This document shows, piece by piece, positions 1-6,975 of a stretch of 64,000 nt of DNA (position 1 is its first letter; every line of letters begins with the position of its first letter). The translations under genes were made by a program, and so were the position numbers. The notes beneath the pieces were generated by a model. The model saw nothing but the letters and a program-made list of their open reading frames with translations, was not told the DNA's origin and did no database searches. The stretch spans positions 1 through 64,000 of the forward strand of contig DATJGS010000037.1 of assembly GCA_035494735.1 (NCBI GenBank), written 5' to 3'. The stretch comes from DATJGS01 sp035494735 (lineage in GTDB: Bacteria; Eisenbacteria; RBG-16-71-46).

Positions 1-1
1 C

Positions 2-442
2 TTCTTCCAGCGCACGCGCCTCGGGCAGGAGTTCCGCGCCATGGGCCAGGATCCGCACGTCGCCGCGGCGTCCGGCATCGCGGTCGACCGCAACCGCGTG
101 ATCGCGACCGTCATGTCGACCGTGTTCGCGGCGTGGGGCCAACTGTTCTTCCTGCAGAACGTCGGCACGCTGAACACCTACAGCTCGCACGAGCAGGTCG
201 GCATGTTCTCGATCGCCGCGCTGCTCGTCTCGGGCGCGACCGTGACGCGCGCCACCGTCGGTCAGGCGCTGCTCGGCACGATCCTGTTCCACACGCTGTT
301 CGTGGTCTCGCCGCTGGCCGGGCGCACGCTCGCCGGCGACGCGCAGATCGGCGAGTTCTTCCGCGTGTTCGTGGCGTACGCCGTGATCACCGTCGCGCTG
401 GTACTGCATGCGTGGCAACAGGTGCGGCGCTCGAAGGAGTGA
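2..442 (+). CDS. ABC transporter permease, C-terminal part (5' end outside window)
   Basis: The frame is open from base 2, so the gene begins left of the window and only its last 146 residues are visible. The first visible segment (RTRLGQEFRAMGQDP then ASGI) matches the cytoplasmic loop typical of BPD_transp_2 permeases (RbsC/LivH/YufQ type), which form the membrane channel of importers for sugars, nucleosides or branched-chain compounds. About three hydrophobic helices follow (roughly residues 40-60, 70-95 and 115-135), then a short basic tail ending RRSKE. An internal ATG at 41 is unlikely to be the start because the conserved loop lies upstream of it. The ATPase and binding protein would be off the left edge. 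Substrate cannot be assigned. Confidence 0.85.
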   Translation, partial: FFQRTRLGQEFRAMGQDPHVAAASGIAVDRNRVIATVMSTVFAAWGQLFFLQNVGTLNTYSSHEQVGMFSIAALLVSGATVTRATVGQALLGTILFHTLFVVSPLAGRTLAGDAQIGEFFRVFVAYAVITVALVLHAWQQVRRSKE

Positions 443-605
443 CGCGGGCGGGGCGCGGCCCGGCATCAGCACCGTCGCGACCCGCGTTCCCCGGACCGGC
501 TCTTACCCGCGTCCCTCGGGCCAGCCCTCGCGTGGCGCACGCCGACGGCCGCTTGGCCCCTCCCGCGCGCGCGGCGTATCCTTTGGGCGTCCGTCGGAGG
601 ATCCA

Positions 606-1604
606 TTGAACCCAGCCAACACGCTCATCGACACGCAGGGTCGTACGGTGCGCGACCTGCGCATCTCGGTCACCGATCGCTGCAACCTGCGCTGCGTGTA
701 CTGCATGCCGGCCGAAGGCATGCAGTGGCTGCCCAAGGACGACCTGCTGTCCTACGAGGAGATCACGCGCTTCGCGCGCCTGTGCCTCGCGCTCGGCGTG
801 CACGGCATCCGCCTCACGGGCGGCGAGCCGACGGTGCGCGCCGACCTGCCGACGCTCGTCGCCATGCTGAACGCGCTCCAGCCCGGCCTCGACCTGTCGC
901 TGACCACGAACGGGCTCAAGCTCGTGGCCATGTCCGACGCGCTGCGCGACGCCGGTCTCAAGCGCGTGAACGTGAGCCTCGACACACTGGACCGGGAGCG
1001 CTTCCACCGCCTCGCGCGCCGCGACCGGCTCGCGGACGTGCTGGCCGGGCTCGCGGCCGCGAAGCGCGCCGGGTTCTCGCCGATCAAGATCAACGCGGTG
1101 CTGATGCGCGGCTTCAACGAGGACGAGGCCGTGGCGCTCGCGCGCTGGGCGCGCGACGAGGGCTTCGAGTTGCGCTTCATCGAGTGGATGCCGCTCGACG
1201 CGCAGCATTCGTGGTCGCGCGAGAAGCTCGTGCCCGCGGCCGAGATCCTGGAGAGCCTGAACGCGGCGTTCCCGCTCGAGCCGGCCAAGGTCGAGGATCC
1301 GAGCGCGCCGGCCACGCTCTATCGATACCTCGACGGCGGCGGACGTGTCGGCGTGATCGCGTCGGTGACGCGACCGTTCTGCGGCCACTGCGATCGCATC
1401 CGCCTCACCGCCGACGGCCAGATCCGCACGTGCCTGTTCTCGCTCAAGGAGTACGACTTCCGCAAGGCCATGCGCGGCGGCGCGAGCGACGAGGAAGTCG
1501 CCGAACTGCTGCGCGCCGCGGTGTGGCGCAAGGAGCCGGGACACCTCATCAACAATCCGCACTTCGTGCAGCCGACCCGCGGGATGAGCGCGATCGGCGG
1601 CTGA
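606..1604 (+). CDS. moaA: GTP 3',8-cyclase MoaA (molybdenum cofactor synthesis)
   Basis: Radical SAM enzyme that converts GTP to 3',8-cyclo-GTP, the first step of molybdopterin synthesis. It is 332 aa, normal for the family. The N-terminal cluster motif CNLRCVYC has cysteines at residues 26, 30 and 33. GGEPTVR follows as the SAM-binding GGE motif, the C-terminal second [4Fe-4S] site is CGHCDRIRL...RTC, and the protein ends in the GG tail (MSAIGG) characteristic of MoaA. I chose TTG at 606 because a GGAGGA ribosome site lies 5 nt upstream and the protein then begins just before the conserved VRDLRISVTDRC. The frame continues upstream without homology. No other moa gene is visible, but a molybdenum enzyme lies at 48398. 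Confidence 0.95.
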   Translation: MNPANTLIDTQGRTVRDLRISVTDRCNLRCVYCMPAEGMQWLPKDDLLSYEEITRFARLCLALGVHGIRLTGGEPTVRADLPTLVAMLNALQPGLDLSLTTNGLKLVAMSDALRDAGLKRVNVSLDTLDRERFHRLARRDRLADVLAGLAAAKRAGFSPIKINAVLMRGFNEDEAVALARWARDEGFELRFIEWMPLDAQHSWSREKLVPAAEILESLNAAFPLEPAKVEDPSAPATLYRYLDGGGRVGVIASVTRPFCGHCDRIRLTADGQIRTCLFSLKEYDFRKAMRGGASDEEVAELLRAAVWRKEPGHLINNPHFVQPTRGMSAIGG

Positions 1605-1707
1605 GAGCGCGCGCCCGCCGCGGCACACGCGGTTCGGACGGCGGCGCCTCGCGCAGGACGCGCGCGGCCACATTCAGAGTGACGGTCGTTCCACGGAGGG
1701 AATCGCG

Positions 1708-4056
1708 CTGAGCTCGTTCGACACGCACGCCGCTTCAGGGCCCGGCCCCGACACCACGCCACGTGGCACCGCTGCTCCCACGACCGCCTGGCTCGCGGCG
1801 CTCGTCGTGCTCGTTGCGGTCGCGCTGCGCGCCTGGCGCATCCGCCTCGGCCTTCCGGATTTTCTCGAAGAGGCAATCCCGCTGCGCGTCGCGCTGGGCA
1901 TGACCGACCCGGCGACGGGCCACGTCGACTGGAATCCGCACTTCTTCAACTATCCGTCGCTCTCGATCTACCTGCACTTCGTCGTGCAGAAGGTCGCGTA
2001 CCTCGCGGGCGTCGCCACGCGCACGTATGCGAACCCCGCCGACTATCGCCTGGCGTTCGACATGAACCCGACGCCGATGGTTGTCGCGGCGCGCGGCTTC
2101 AGCATCGCGGTCGATGGGCTGATGGTGCTCGGGGTGTTCCGCATCGCGGAGCGCCTGCGCGCGGGCTCGGGTTGGATCGCCGGGCTGCTGGTCGCTTTCG
2201 CGCCGACGCTGATCGTGACGGGCCACTCCATCTTCGCCGACACTCCGATGACCGCTCTCGCGGTGTGGGCGATCGAGCGCCTTCTGGCGTGGAGCGCGGG
2301 CACGCGCGCGCGCGTCACGAGCGACCGCGGCCTGCTTGTTGCAGGCGCGCTGATCGGGCTCGCGGCCGGCGCCAAGTACCCGGCCGCGGGGTTGATCCTT
2401 CCTTACGGCTGGCTGGCGCTGCGCCGCGATCCGCGCCGCGGGCTGTCGCACTGGATCGCGCTCCTCGCCGCTCCGGGGCTGTTCTTCCTCGCCACGACGC
2501 CGTTCGCCGTGCTGGATCCGCACGCGTTCTGGCGCGACCTGTCGTCCGAGGGCGGCCACGCCGCGGAGGGACACCTGGGCAGTGTCGGCCGCATCGCGTT
2601 CCCGTTCTTCGCGAACCGCGCGCTATGGAACTTCGGCATCGTGGGGTTGGCGCTCGCGGGCGCGGCGCTCGTGCTGCCCTTCGTGCGACGGGCGCGGGCG
2701 AGAGCGGCCGATCACGAGACGCCTGGCAGCGGCGACGATTCGATCGCGGTCTGGCTCGCCGTCCTCGTGTTCGCCGTCCCGATCTCGCTGTCACACATCG
2801 AGGCCGAGCGCTACATCGTTCCCGTCCTCGCCATGCTCGCGCCGCTCGTCGCGGCCGCGGCGCTCCAGCTCGGAACGCTGGCCGGGCCACGCCTCCGGCT
2901 GGCGGTCTCGGCCCTCGTCGGTGTCCTGCTGCTCGTGCCGGTCGCGCGCTCCGGGCTGGCCGAAGCGCGGCGCGGCGCGGACGACACGCAGCTCGAGGCG
3001 CGGCGCTGGTGTGAGGCGCACGTGCCGCGCGGAGACCTGCTCGTGCAGGAGGGCTACGCGGCGCGGCTGCCGAGCGCCGCGCTGATCGCGCGCGCCGAGG
3101 AAGAGCCGGCATTCCGCTACGCCTCGCCGTCCATGCAGGCGCGCATCCGCGCACTGCCCTCTTTCCACGTCGTGACGCTGCCCCTTGCCGTGAGCGGATA
3201 CGTCCGCACGCTGGTGCGGACGGCGTCCGGACAGGAGATCCTGCTGGACGTCTTCCCGTTCGCAAGCGATCTCGACCAGGTGTTCTACGAGCCGCGACTC
3301 GTGATCCAGCGTGGCTGGTTCATGACCAGCGACGCGGTGCGCGCGCGCTACGAGTCGGACACGCTGCGCTATCCCGTGCAGCACGCGTTCTACCGCCGAC
3401 TCGACGCGCTGGCCCCGGAGGTCAAGCGCTTCGCGCCGCACGGCGACGTGGCCGGCCCCATCATCGTGATCCGCCACGTGTCCGATGAAGCGCGGGACGC
3501 GCTCGGGCCGCTCGATCCCGTGTGGTGGCGTCACGCGGTGCCGGCCGACTACCGCGCACGCTTCGCCGCCGCGACCGGCGTCGCCGACACGGCCGCCTCG
3601 GACACCGCTTTCTGGGTGCGCGGACTGCGCCCGATGTTCGAGCGTCAAATAGGTCCGTTCGTGCGCACGCTCTCCGAGCAGATGGCCGCCACCGGCCACG
3701 TGGCCGATGCGCTGCCGCTCGCTCGCGCACTGCTGGCCGTCGATCCCTCCGACGGCGAGGCGGCGGTGATTGCGGCGCTCGGCGAGATGGCCGGCGGGCG
3801 CTACGACGCCGCTTATGCGGCGCTCCAGTCCGTCGGAGGCGACACGACACAGGATCTGGCGACGCGATTGCTCTACGCGGAGGTGGTCGCGAGTCGCGGC
3901 GACACGCCACGGGCGGTGACGCTCTACACGGAACTCATGCGCTCCTCGACGAACGCCGCGGTCACGGCGGAAGCCGAGCGTCGCCGCGCGAAGCTGCTGC
4001 GCGACGTGATCCACCCGCGGAGCTGGAGGGCGCCGGCGCGGCATCGCGCCCGCTGA
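1708..4056 (+). CDS. GT39-family membrane glycosyltransferase with C-terminal TPR-like tail
   Basis: Polytopic membrane protein resembling Dolichyl-P-mannose mannosyltransferase (PMT_2/GT39) enzymes, which move a sugar from a polyprenyl-phosphate carrier to a protein or lipid on the outer face. A first helix (TAWLAALVVLVAV) is followed by an acidic loop (PDFLEEAIPLR) like the catalytic DE loop, and by GHSIFADTP as in PMT_2 proteins. About ten helices extend to residue 400, followed by a soluble part. Residues about 650-760 are helical and alanine-rich, suggesting TPRs. Start: CTG at 1708 sits 7 nt after GGAGGG and keeps the first helix whole. The first conventional start, GTG 1807, has no ribosome site and cuts through that helix. 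With CTG the protein is 782 aa. Substrate unknown. Confidence 0.75.
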   Translation: MSSFDTHAASGPGPDTTPRGTAAPTTAWLAALVVLVAVALRAWRIRLGLPDFLEEAIPLRVALGMTDPATGHVDWNPHFFNYPSLSIYLHFVVQKVAYLAGVATRTYANPADYRLAFDMNPTPMVVAARGFSIAVDGLMVLGVFRIAERLRAGSGWIAGLLVAFAPTLIVTGHSIFADTPMTALAVWAIERLLAWSAGTRARVTSDRGLLVAGALIGLAAGAKYPAAGLILPYGWLALRRDPRRGLSHWIALLAAPGLFFLATTPFAVLDPHAFWRDLSSEGGHAAEGHLGSVGRIAFPFFANRALWNFGIVGLALAGAALVLPFVRRARARAADHETPGSGDDSIAVWLAVLVFAVPISLSHIEAERYIVPVLAMLAPLVAAAALQLGTLAGPRLRLAVSALVGVLLLVPVARSGLAEARRGADDTQLEARRWCEAHVPRGDLLVQEGYAARLPSAALIARAEEEPAFRYASPSMQARIRALPSFHVVTLPLAVSGYVRTLVRTASGQEILLDVFPFASDLDQVFYEPRLVIQRGWFMTSDAVRARYESDTLRYPVQHAFYRRLDALAPEVKRFAPHGDVAGPIIVIRHVSDEARDALGPLDPVWWRHAVPADYRARFAAATGVADTAASDTAFWVRGLRPMFERQIGPFVRTLSEQMAATGHVADALPLARALLAVDPSDGEAAVIAALGEMAGGRYDAAYAALQSVGGDTTQDLATRLLYAEVVASRGDTPRAVTLYTELMRSSTNAAVTAEAERRRAKLLRDVIHPRSWRAPARHRAR

Positions 4057-4093
4057 CACGCGCCGTGCCCGCTCGGACGAATCGCCGCCCCCT

Positions 4094-4567
4094 CTAGGTC
4101 TCGAGCGCCGGCTCGTACACCCGTTCGCAGATGCGCGACAGCTCGCGGGCGTCCTGCGCCGGCACTCGCGCCGCGAACGCGCGATGGATCTCGTCCATCC
4201 GCGGCTGGATGCGCTCGAGCATGTCGAGCCCGCGGCGCGTGATGCGCGTGACGGAGCGCCGCCGGTCCTCGGCCGGGCGCGAACGCTCGACCATGCCGGC
4301 CGCGATCAGGCGATCGACGAGCCGCGTCAGGTCCGGCGCGCGTTCGATCATGCGCGCCGCGATCTCGCAGCGCGCGAAGCCGGCCGGGCGCGCGCCGCGC
4401 AGGATGCGCAGCACGTTGTACTGGGCGCCGGTCAGCGCATGCGCCTGGCACACCGCCTCGATCTCGGCGCGCATGTGCGCGGCCGCGACGAGCAGGTTCA
4501 GCACGCCTTCGTGGTGCGGACCGTCGAAGCGTTCCTGATGCAGGCGTTGGCGGAGAGCGTGGCCCAT
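4094..4567 (-). CDS. MarR-family transcriptional regulator
   Basis: 157-aa winged-helix regulator, normal MarR length. It has the usual order: helical dimerisation segment (residues 20-45), recognition region (LTGAQYNVLRILRG...), wing with the typical AEDRRRSVTRITRRG sequence around residues 100-117, and C-terminal dimerisation helices. It lies downstream of murB on the same strand, 34 nt from the murB stop. A perfect 7-2-7 palindrome (4595-4610) lies 28 nt upstream of its start and is a good autoregulatory operator candidate. What it regulates besides itself is not visible. MarR proteins usually sense phenolics or oxidants, but no ligand can be inferred here. Confidence 0.9.
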   Translation of the reverse strand: MGHALRQRLHQERFDGPHHEGVLNLLVAAAHMRAEIEAVCQAHALTGAQYNVLRILRGARPAGFARCEIAARMIERAPDLTRLVDRLIAAGMVERSRPAEDRRRSVTRITRRGLDMLERIQPRMDEIHRAFAARVPAQDARELSRICERVYEPALET

Positions 4568-4594
4568 ACACTCCGTAGGATGCCGGAGCGCGTT

Positions 4595-4610
4595 ATGTGT
4601 TTCAACACAT
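4595..4610. promoter_or_regulatory. Probable MarR operator palindrome
   Basis: ATGTGTTTCAACACAT: perfect 7-bp arms around a 2-bp centre. It is AT-rich in a very GC-rich background. It lies just upstream of the marR-like start (4567) and overlaps the stop codon of murB (4602-4604). Symmetry, size and place fit a MarR dimer site. That the site binds this regulator is inference. Confidence 0.6.
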
Positions 4611-5603
4611 TTGCGTGGCGCGCGGCGGAACGCCCTTGGGCCAGGCGCCGACGAACATCACTTCTTCCTCGAGTTCGACCGAGAATCGCTCGCGCACCAT
4701 TTGCTTCATCTTCTCCGCCAGCTCGCAGACATCCCGCGCGCTCGCGTGCCCGGCGTTCACGATGATGTTCGCGTGCTTCGCGAACACCATGGCGTCGCCC
4801 ACGCGCAGCCCGCGGGCGCCGCATTCGTCCAGCAATTGTCCGGCGGCGACCCGGTGCGTGCCCGGCGACAGCTTCGCGCCCGGCATGCGCCAGTCCGTCG
4901 GCAGGTTCTTGAAGTACGAGCCCGCGGTCGGCTCGACGCGCCACTGCGGATGCTTCACGCGGCGGATCTCCAGCTTCTCCTCGATCACCGCCTGGATCGC
5001 GGCGCGCTCGCCCTTCTTGAACTGGAGCAGGCACGTGAGCAGCGCGCGCGGCTCACGCTTCAGCCGCGAATCGCGATACGCGAACTGGTACCAGGCTGCG
5101 GTGCGCGTCGTGACCTTGGAGCCGTCGAGCGTGACGTCGGTGCACTCGATCGTGAACGTGCCGATGTCCTGCCCGTAGCAGCCGGCGTTGCCGTACAGCG
5201 CGCCGCCCACCGAGCCGGGGATGCCGGCCGCGAATTCGAGCCCGCTCAGCTCGCGGTCGCGGCACTGGTAGATGAGATCGAGGAAGTCCGCGCCGCAGCC
5301 CACGTGCGCCGCGGTGCCGTCGAATTCGATCGCGTCGATCGCGTTGCGCACGACGATGCCGCGGAAGCCGTCGTCCGACACGAGCAGGTTGCTGCCGCCG
5401 CCCAGCAGCAGCACCGGCAGCTCCAGCTCGTGCGCGGTCTTCAAGGCCGTCACCATCTGATCCGACGTGCGCGCGGCGAAGTAGAAGTCCGCCGGCCCGC
5501 CGATGCGGAACGTGGTGTGATGGCGCAACGGCTCCTGCGTGAGCAGGGCGTCGCCCAGCGCGCGGCGCAGGCGCTCTTCGATGGAGAGTTTGCGGGTGGT
5601 CAT
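4602..5603 (-). CDS. murB: UDP-N-acetylenolpyruvoylglucosamine reductase MurB
   Basis: FAD- and NADPH-dependent cytoplasmic reductase that makes UDP-MurNAc, the second committed step of peptidoglycan synthesis. It is 333 aa. The N-terminal FAD fold shows HTTFRIGGPAD, LLGGGSNLL and GIPGSVGGALYGNAG. The C-terminal substrate domain carries the proton-donor serine in AGSYFKNL and ends with the conserved EEEVMFVG. It stands alone rather than in a mur/fts cluster. There is no clear Shine-Dalgarno before ATG 5603. Its stop lies inside the palindrome thought to control the downstream MarR gene. Confidence 0.95.
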   Translation of the reverse strand: MTTRKLSIEERLRRALGDALLTQEPLRHHTTFRIGGPADFYFAARTSDQMVTALKTAHELELPVLLLGGGSNLLVSDDGFRGIVVRNAIDAIEFDGTAAHVGCGADFLDLIYQCRDRELSGLEFAAGIPGSVGGALYGNAGCYGQDIGTFTIECTDVTLDGSKVTTRTAAWYQFAYRDSRLKREPRALLTCLLQFKKGERAAIQAVIEEKLEIRRVKHPQWRVEPTAGSYFKNLPTDWRMPGAKLSPGTHRVAAGQLLDECGARGLRVGDAMVFAKHANIIVNAGHASARDVCELAEKMKQMVRERFSVELEEEVMFVGAWPKGVPPRATQMC

Positions 5604-5679
5604 GTGGACGCGCGAACTTGCCTGCGAAGCGCTCTCAGGTCAAATCGATTTCCGCGCTGGCTCGGGGCCGGCGCGCCGC

Positions 5680-5685
5680 TATACT
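5680..5685 (+). promoter_or_regulatory. Probable -10 element of the selenoprotein gene
   Basis: TATACT, a near-consensus -10 hexamer in a GC-rich gap, 44 nt before the selenoprotein ATG. A GGGAGG ribosome site follows at 5718-5723. No clear -35 is visible. Confidence 0.45.
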
Positions 5686-5729
5686 GCGGGCGGACCGCGC
5701 ATGAGGCTCGACCGACCGGGAGGACCGTC

Positions 5730-5954
5730 ATGAATCTGGAAATCACCTACTGCGTTCAGTGAAACTATCTTCCCCGGGCTGTCGGTCTGGCAGCCGAGAT
5801 CCGCAAGGCGAAAGGCCTCGAAGCCACGCTCATCAAAGGCTCGGGCGGCCAGTTCGAAGTGAAGCTCGACGGCAAGCTGATCTTCAGCAAGAAGGCCGTG
5901 GGTCGCTTCCCCGAGCCGAATGAGATCCTGGAGCAGATTCCGACCGCGAATTGA
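5730..5954 (+). CDS. SelW/Rdx-family selenoprotein with in-frame UGA (Sec)
   Basis: Small thioredoxin-like redox protein of the SelT/SelW/SelH (Rdx) family. It is 74 residues when UGA at 5760-5762 is read as selenocysteine. Residues 8-11 are C-V-Q-U, the CxxU redox motif. In the cysteine homologues I recall, this position is CxxC in the context YCxxCNYLPRA, and here NYLPRA follows the UGA directly. After the UGA the frame stays open for 63 codons with family features (GSGGQFEVKLDGKLIFSKK, GRFPEP) and ends at TGA 5952-5954. GGGAGG lies 6 nt before ATG 5730. A bSECIS-like hairpin lies 15-33 nt after the UGA. Standard gene finders will miss or truncate it. The alternative, a nonsense-broken CxxC gene, fits less well because of the hairpin and the intact downstream frame. 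Confidence 0.85.
5777..5795 (+). promoter_or_regulatory. Bacterial SECIS-like hairpin
   Basis: A 5-bp stem (GGCUG/CAGCC) closes a 9-nt loop, UCGGUCUGG. The loop GGUCU is the sequence recognised by SelB in the E. coli fdhF element, and its first G is 22 nt past the UGA, close to the spacing in fdhF. It lies within the coding sequence directly after the Sec codon, as bacterial SECIS elements do. Seen by eye; no folding calculation was done. Confidence 0.7.
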
Positions 5955-6022
5955 CGTGGCGCGGGCGGGTCGTCGCGCGCGCCGCGCTCGACTCGCCGCT
6001 CGCGTGACAGTCGGATGACGCG

Positions 6023-6877
6023 GTGAATGAAGCCCGCCCCAGCATGACCGCGCAGCGCGTGGCCATGCGCCGCGCCGCGCACCAGATCCTCGACAAGCCC
6101 GTCGTGTTCGAGGATCCCCTCGCGATCCGCATGCTCGGCCCCGAGGGCGCACGCCGCCTCGAGGCCGCGCCGCGCGCGCACGAGGCGCATCCCGTCTCCA
6201 AGCCGCTGCGCGCGTTCCTGGCGGCGCGCGGCCGCGTCGCCGAAGAGCGGATGAGCGCCGCGATGGCCGAGGGCGTGCGCCAATGCGTGATCCTCGGCGC
6301 CGGGCTCGACACGTTCGCGTATCGCCACGGCGACCGCGCGCCCGGCGTGCGCTTCTTCGAGGTCGATCACCCCGCGACGCAGGCGTGGAAGCGCGCGCGG
6401 CTCGCTGCGGCCGGCATCGCGGCGCCCGCGTCGCTCGCGTTCGTGCCCGTCGACTTCGAGCGCGACGCGCTGTCGGATGCGCTCGCCGCCGCCGGCTTCG
6501 ATCTCGCCGCGCCCGCCGCGTTCTCGTGGCTCGGCGTCAGCATGTACCTCGGGCCCGACGACGTGCGCGCGACGCTGCGCTTTGTCGGCGCCAGGTCCAA
6601 AGGCTCGTCGATCGTCTTCGACTACGCGATCGACACGAAGCTCCTCAACTGGTTCGAGCGCTGGGCGTATCGGCGGATCGCCGCTCGCGTCGCCCGCGCC
6701 GGCGAACCGTGGAAGAGCGGGTTCGCGCCCGAAGCGCTGATCGCGGAAATGCGCGCGATTGGCTTCACGCGCACGGACGACCTCGACTCCAAGACGATCA
6801 ACGCGCGCTGGTTCAAGGGCCGCCGCGACGGGCTGCGCGTGAGGCGGCTGGCGCATGTGATGGATGCGGGGGTGTAG
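6023..6877 (+). CDS. SAM-dependent methyltransferase, LCM/TIGR00027-like
   Basis: 284-aa class I methyltransferase of the leucine-carboxyl-methyltransferase-like family (TIGR00027 type). It shows the family order: N-terminal AMRRAAHQILDKPVVFEDPLA, RVAEERM, SAM-binding CVILGAGLDTFAYR, FFEVDHPATQAWK as the acidic loop, VPVDFE, and SWLGVSMYL. These enzymes methylate carboxyl or hydroxyl groups of small molecules; the substrate here is unknown. GTG at 6023 gives the listed protein, and ATG at 6044 is a possible later start. It follows the selenoprotein by 68 nt on the same strand, so co-transcription is possible. Confidence 0.85.
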   Translation: MNEARPSMTAQRVAMRRAAHQILDKPVVFEDPLAIRMLGPEGARRLEAAPRAHEAHPVSKPLRAFLAARGRVAEERMSAAMAEGVRQCVILGAGLDTFAYRHGDRAPGVRFFEVDHPATQAWKRARLAAAGIAAPASLAFVPVDFERDALSDALAAAGFDLAAPAAFSWLGVSMYLGPDDVRATLRFVGARSKGSSIVFDYAIDTKLLNWFERWAYRRIAARVARAGEPWKSGFAPEALIAEMRAIGFTRTDDLDSKTINARWFKGRRDGLRVRRLAHVMDAGV

Positions 6878-6975
6878 GAAACAGGTCTGTCCCCCGCCTC
6901 CACCGTCTGTCAAAATTGTTCTTCGTTCCGATCCTTGATCTAGCCTCGGTGCGTGAGTGCCTCCAAGGGATCTCG

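Noticed and set aside
443..605. Moco riboswitch before moaA
   Set aside because: The 163-nt leader shows no recognisable Moco-aptamer pairing by eye; a covariance model would be needed.
5730..5762. Ten-codon gene ending at TGA, or a pseudogene
   Set aside because: The frame after TGA continues with family sequence and a bSECIS-like hairpin, so selenocysteine is the better reading.
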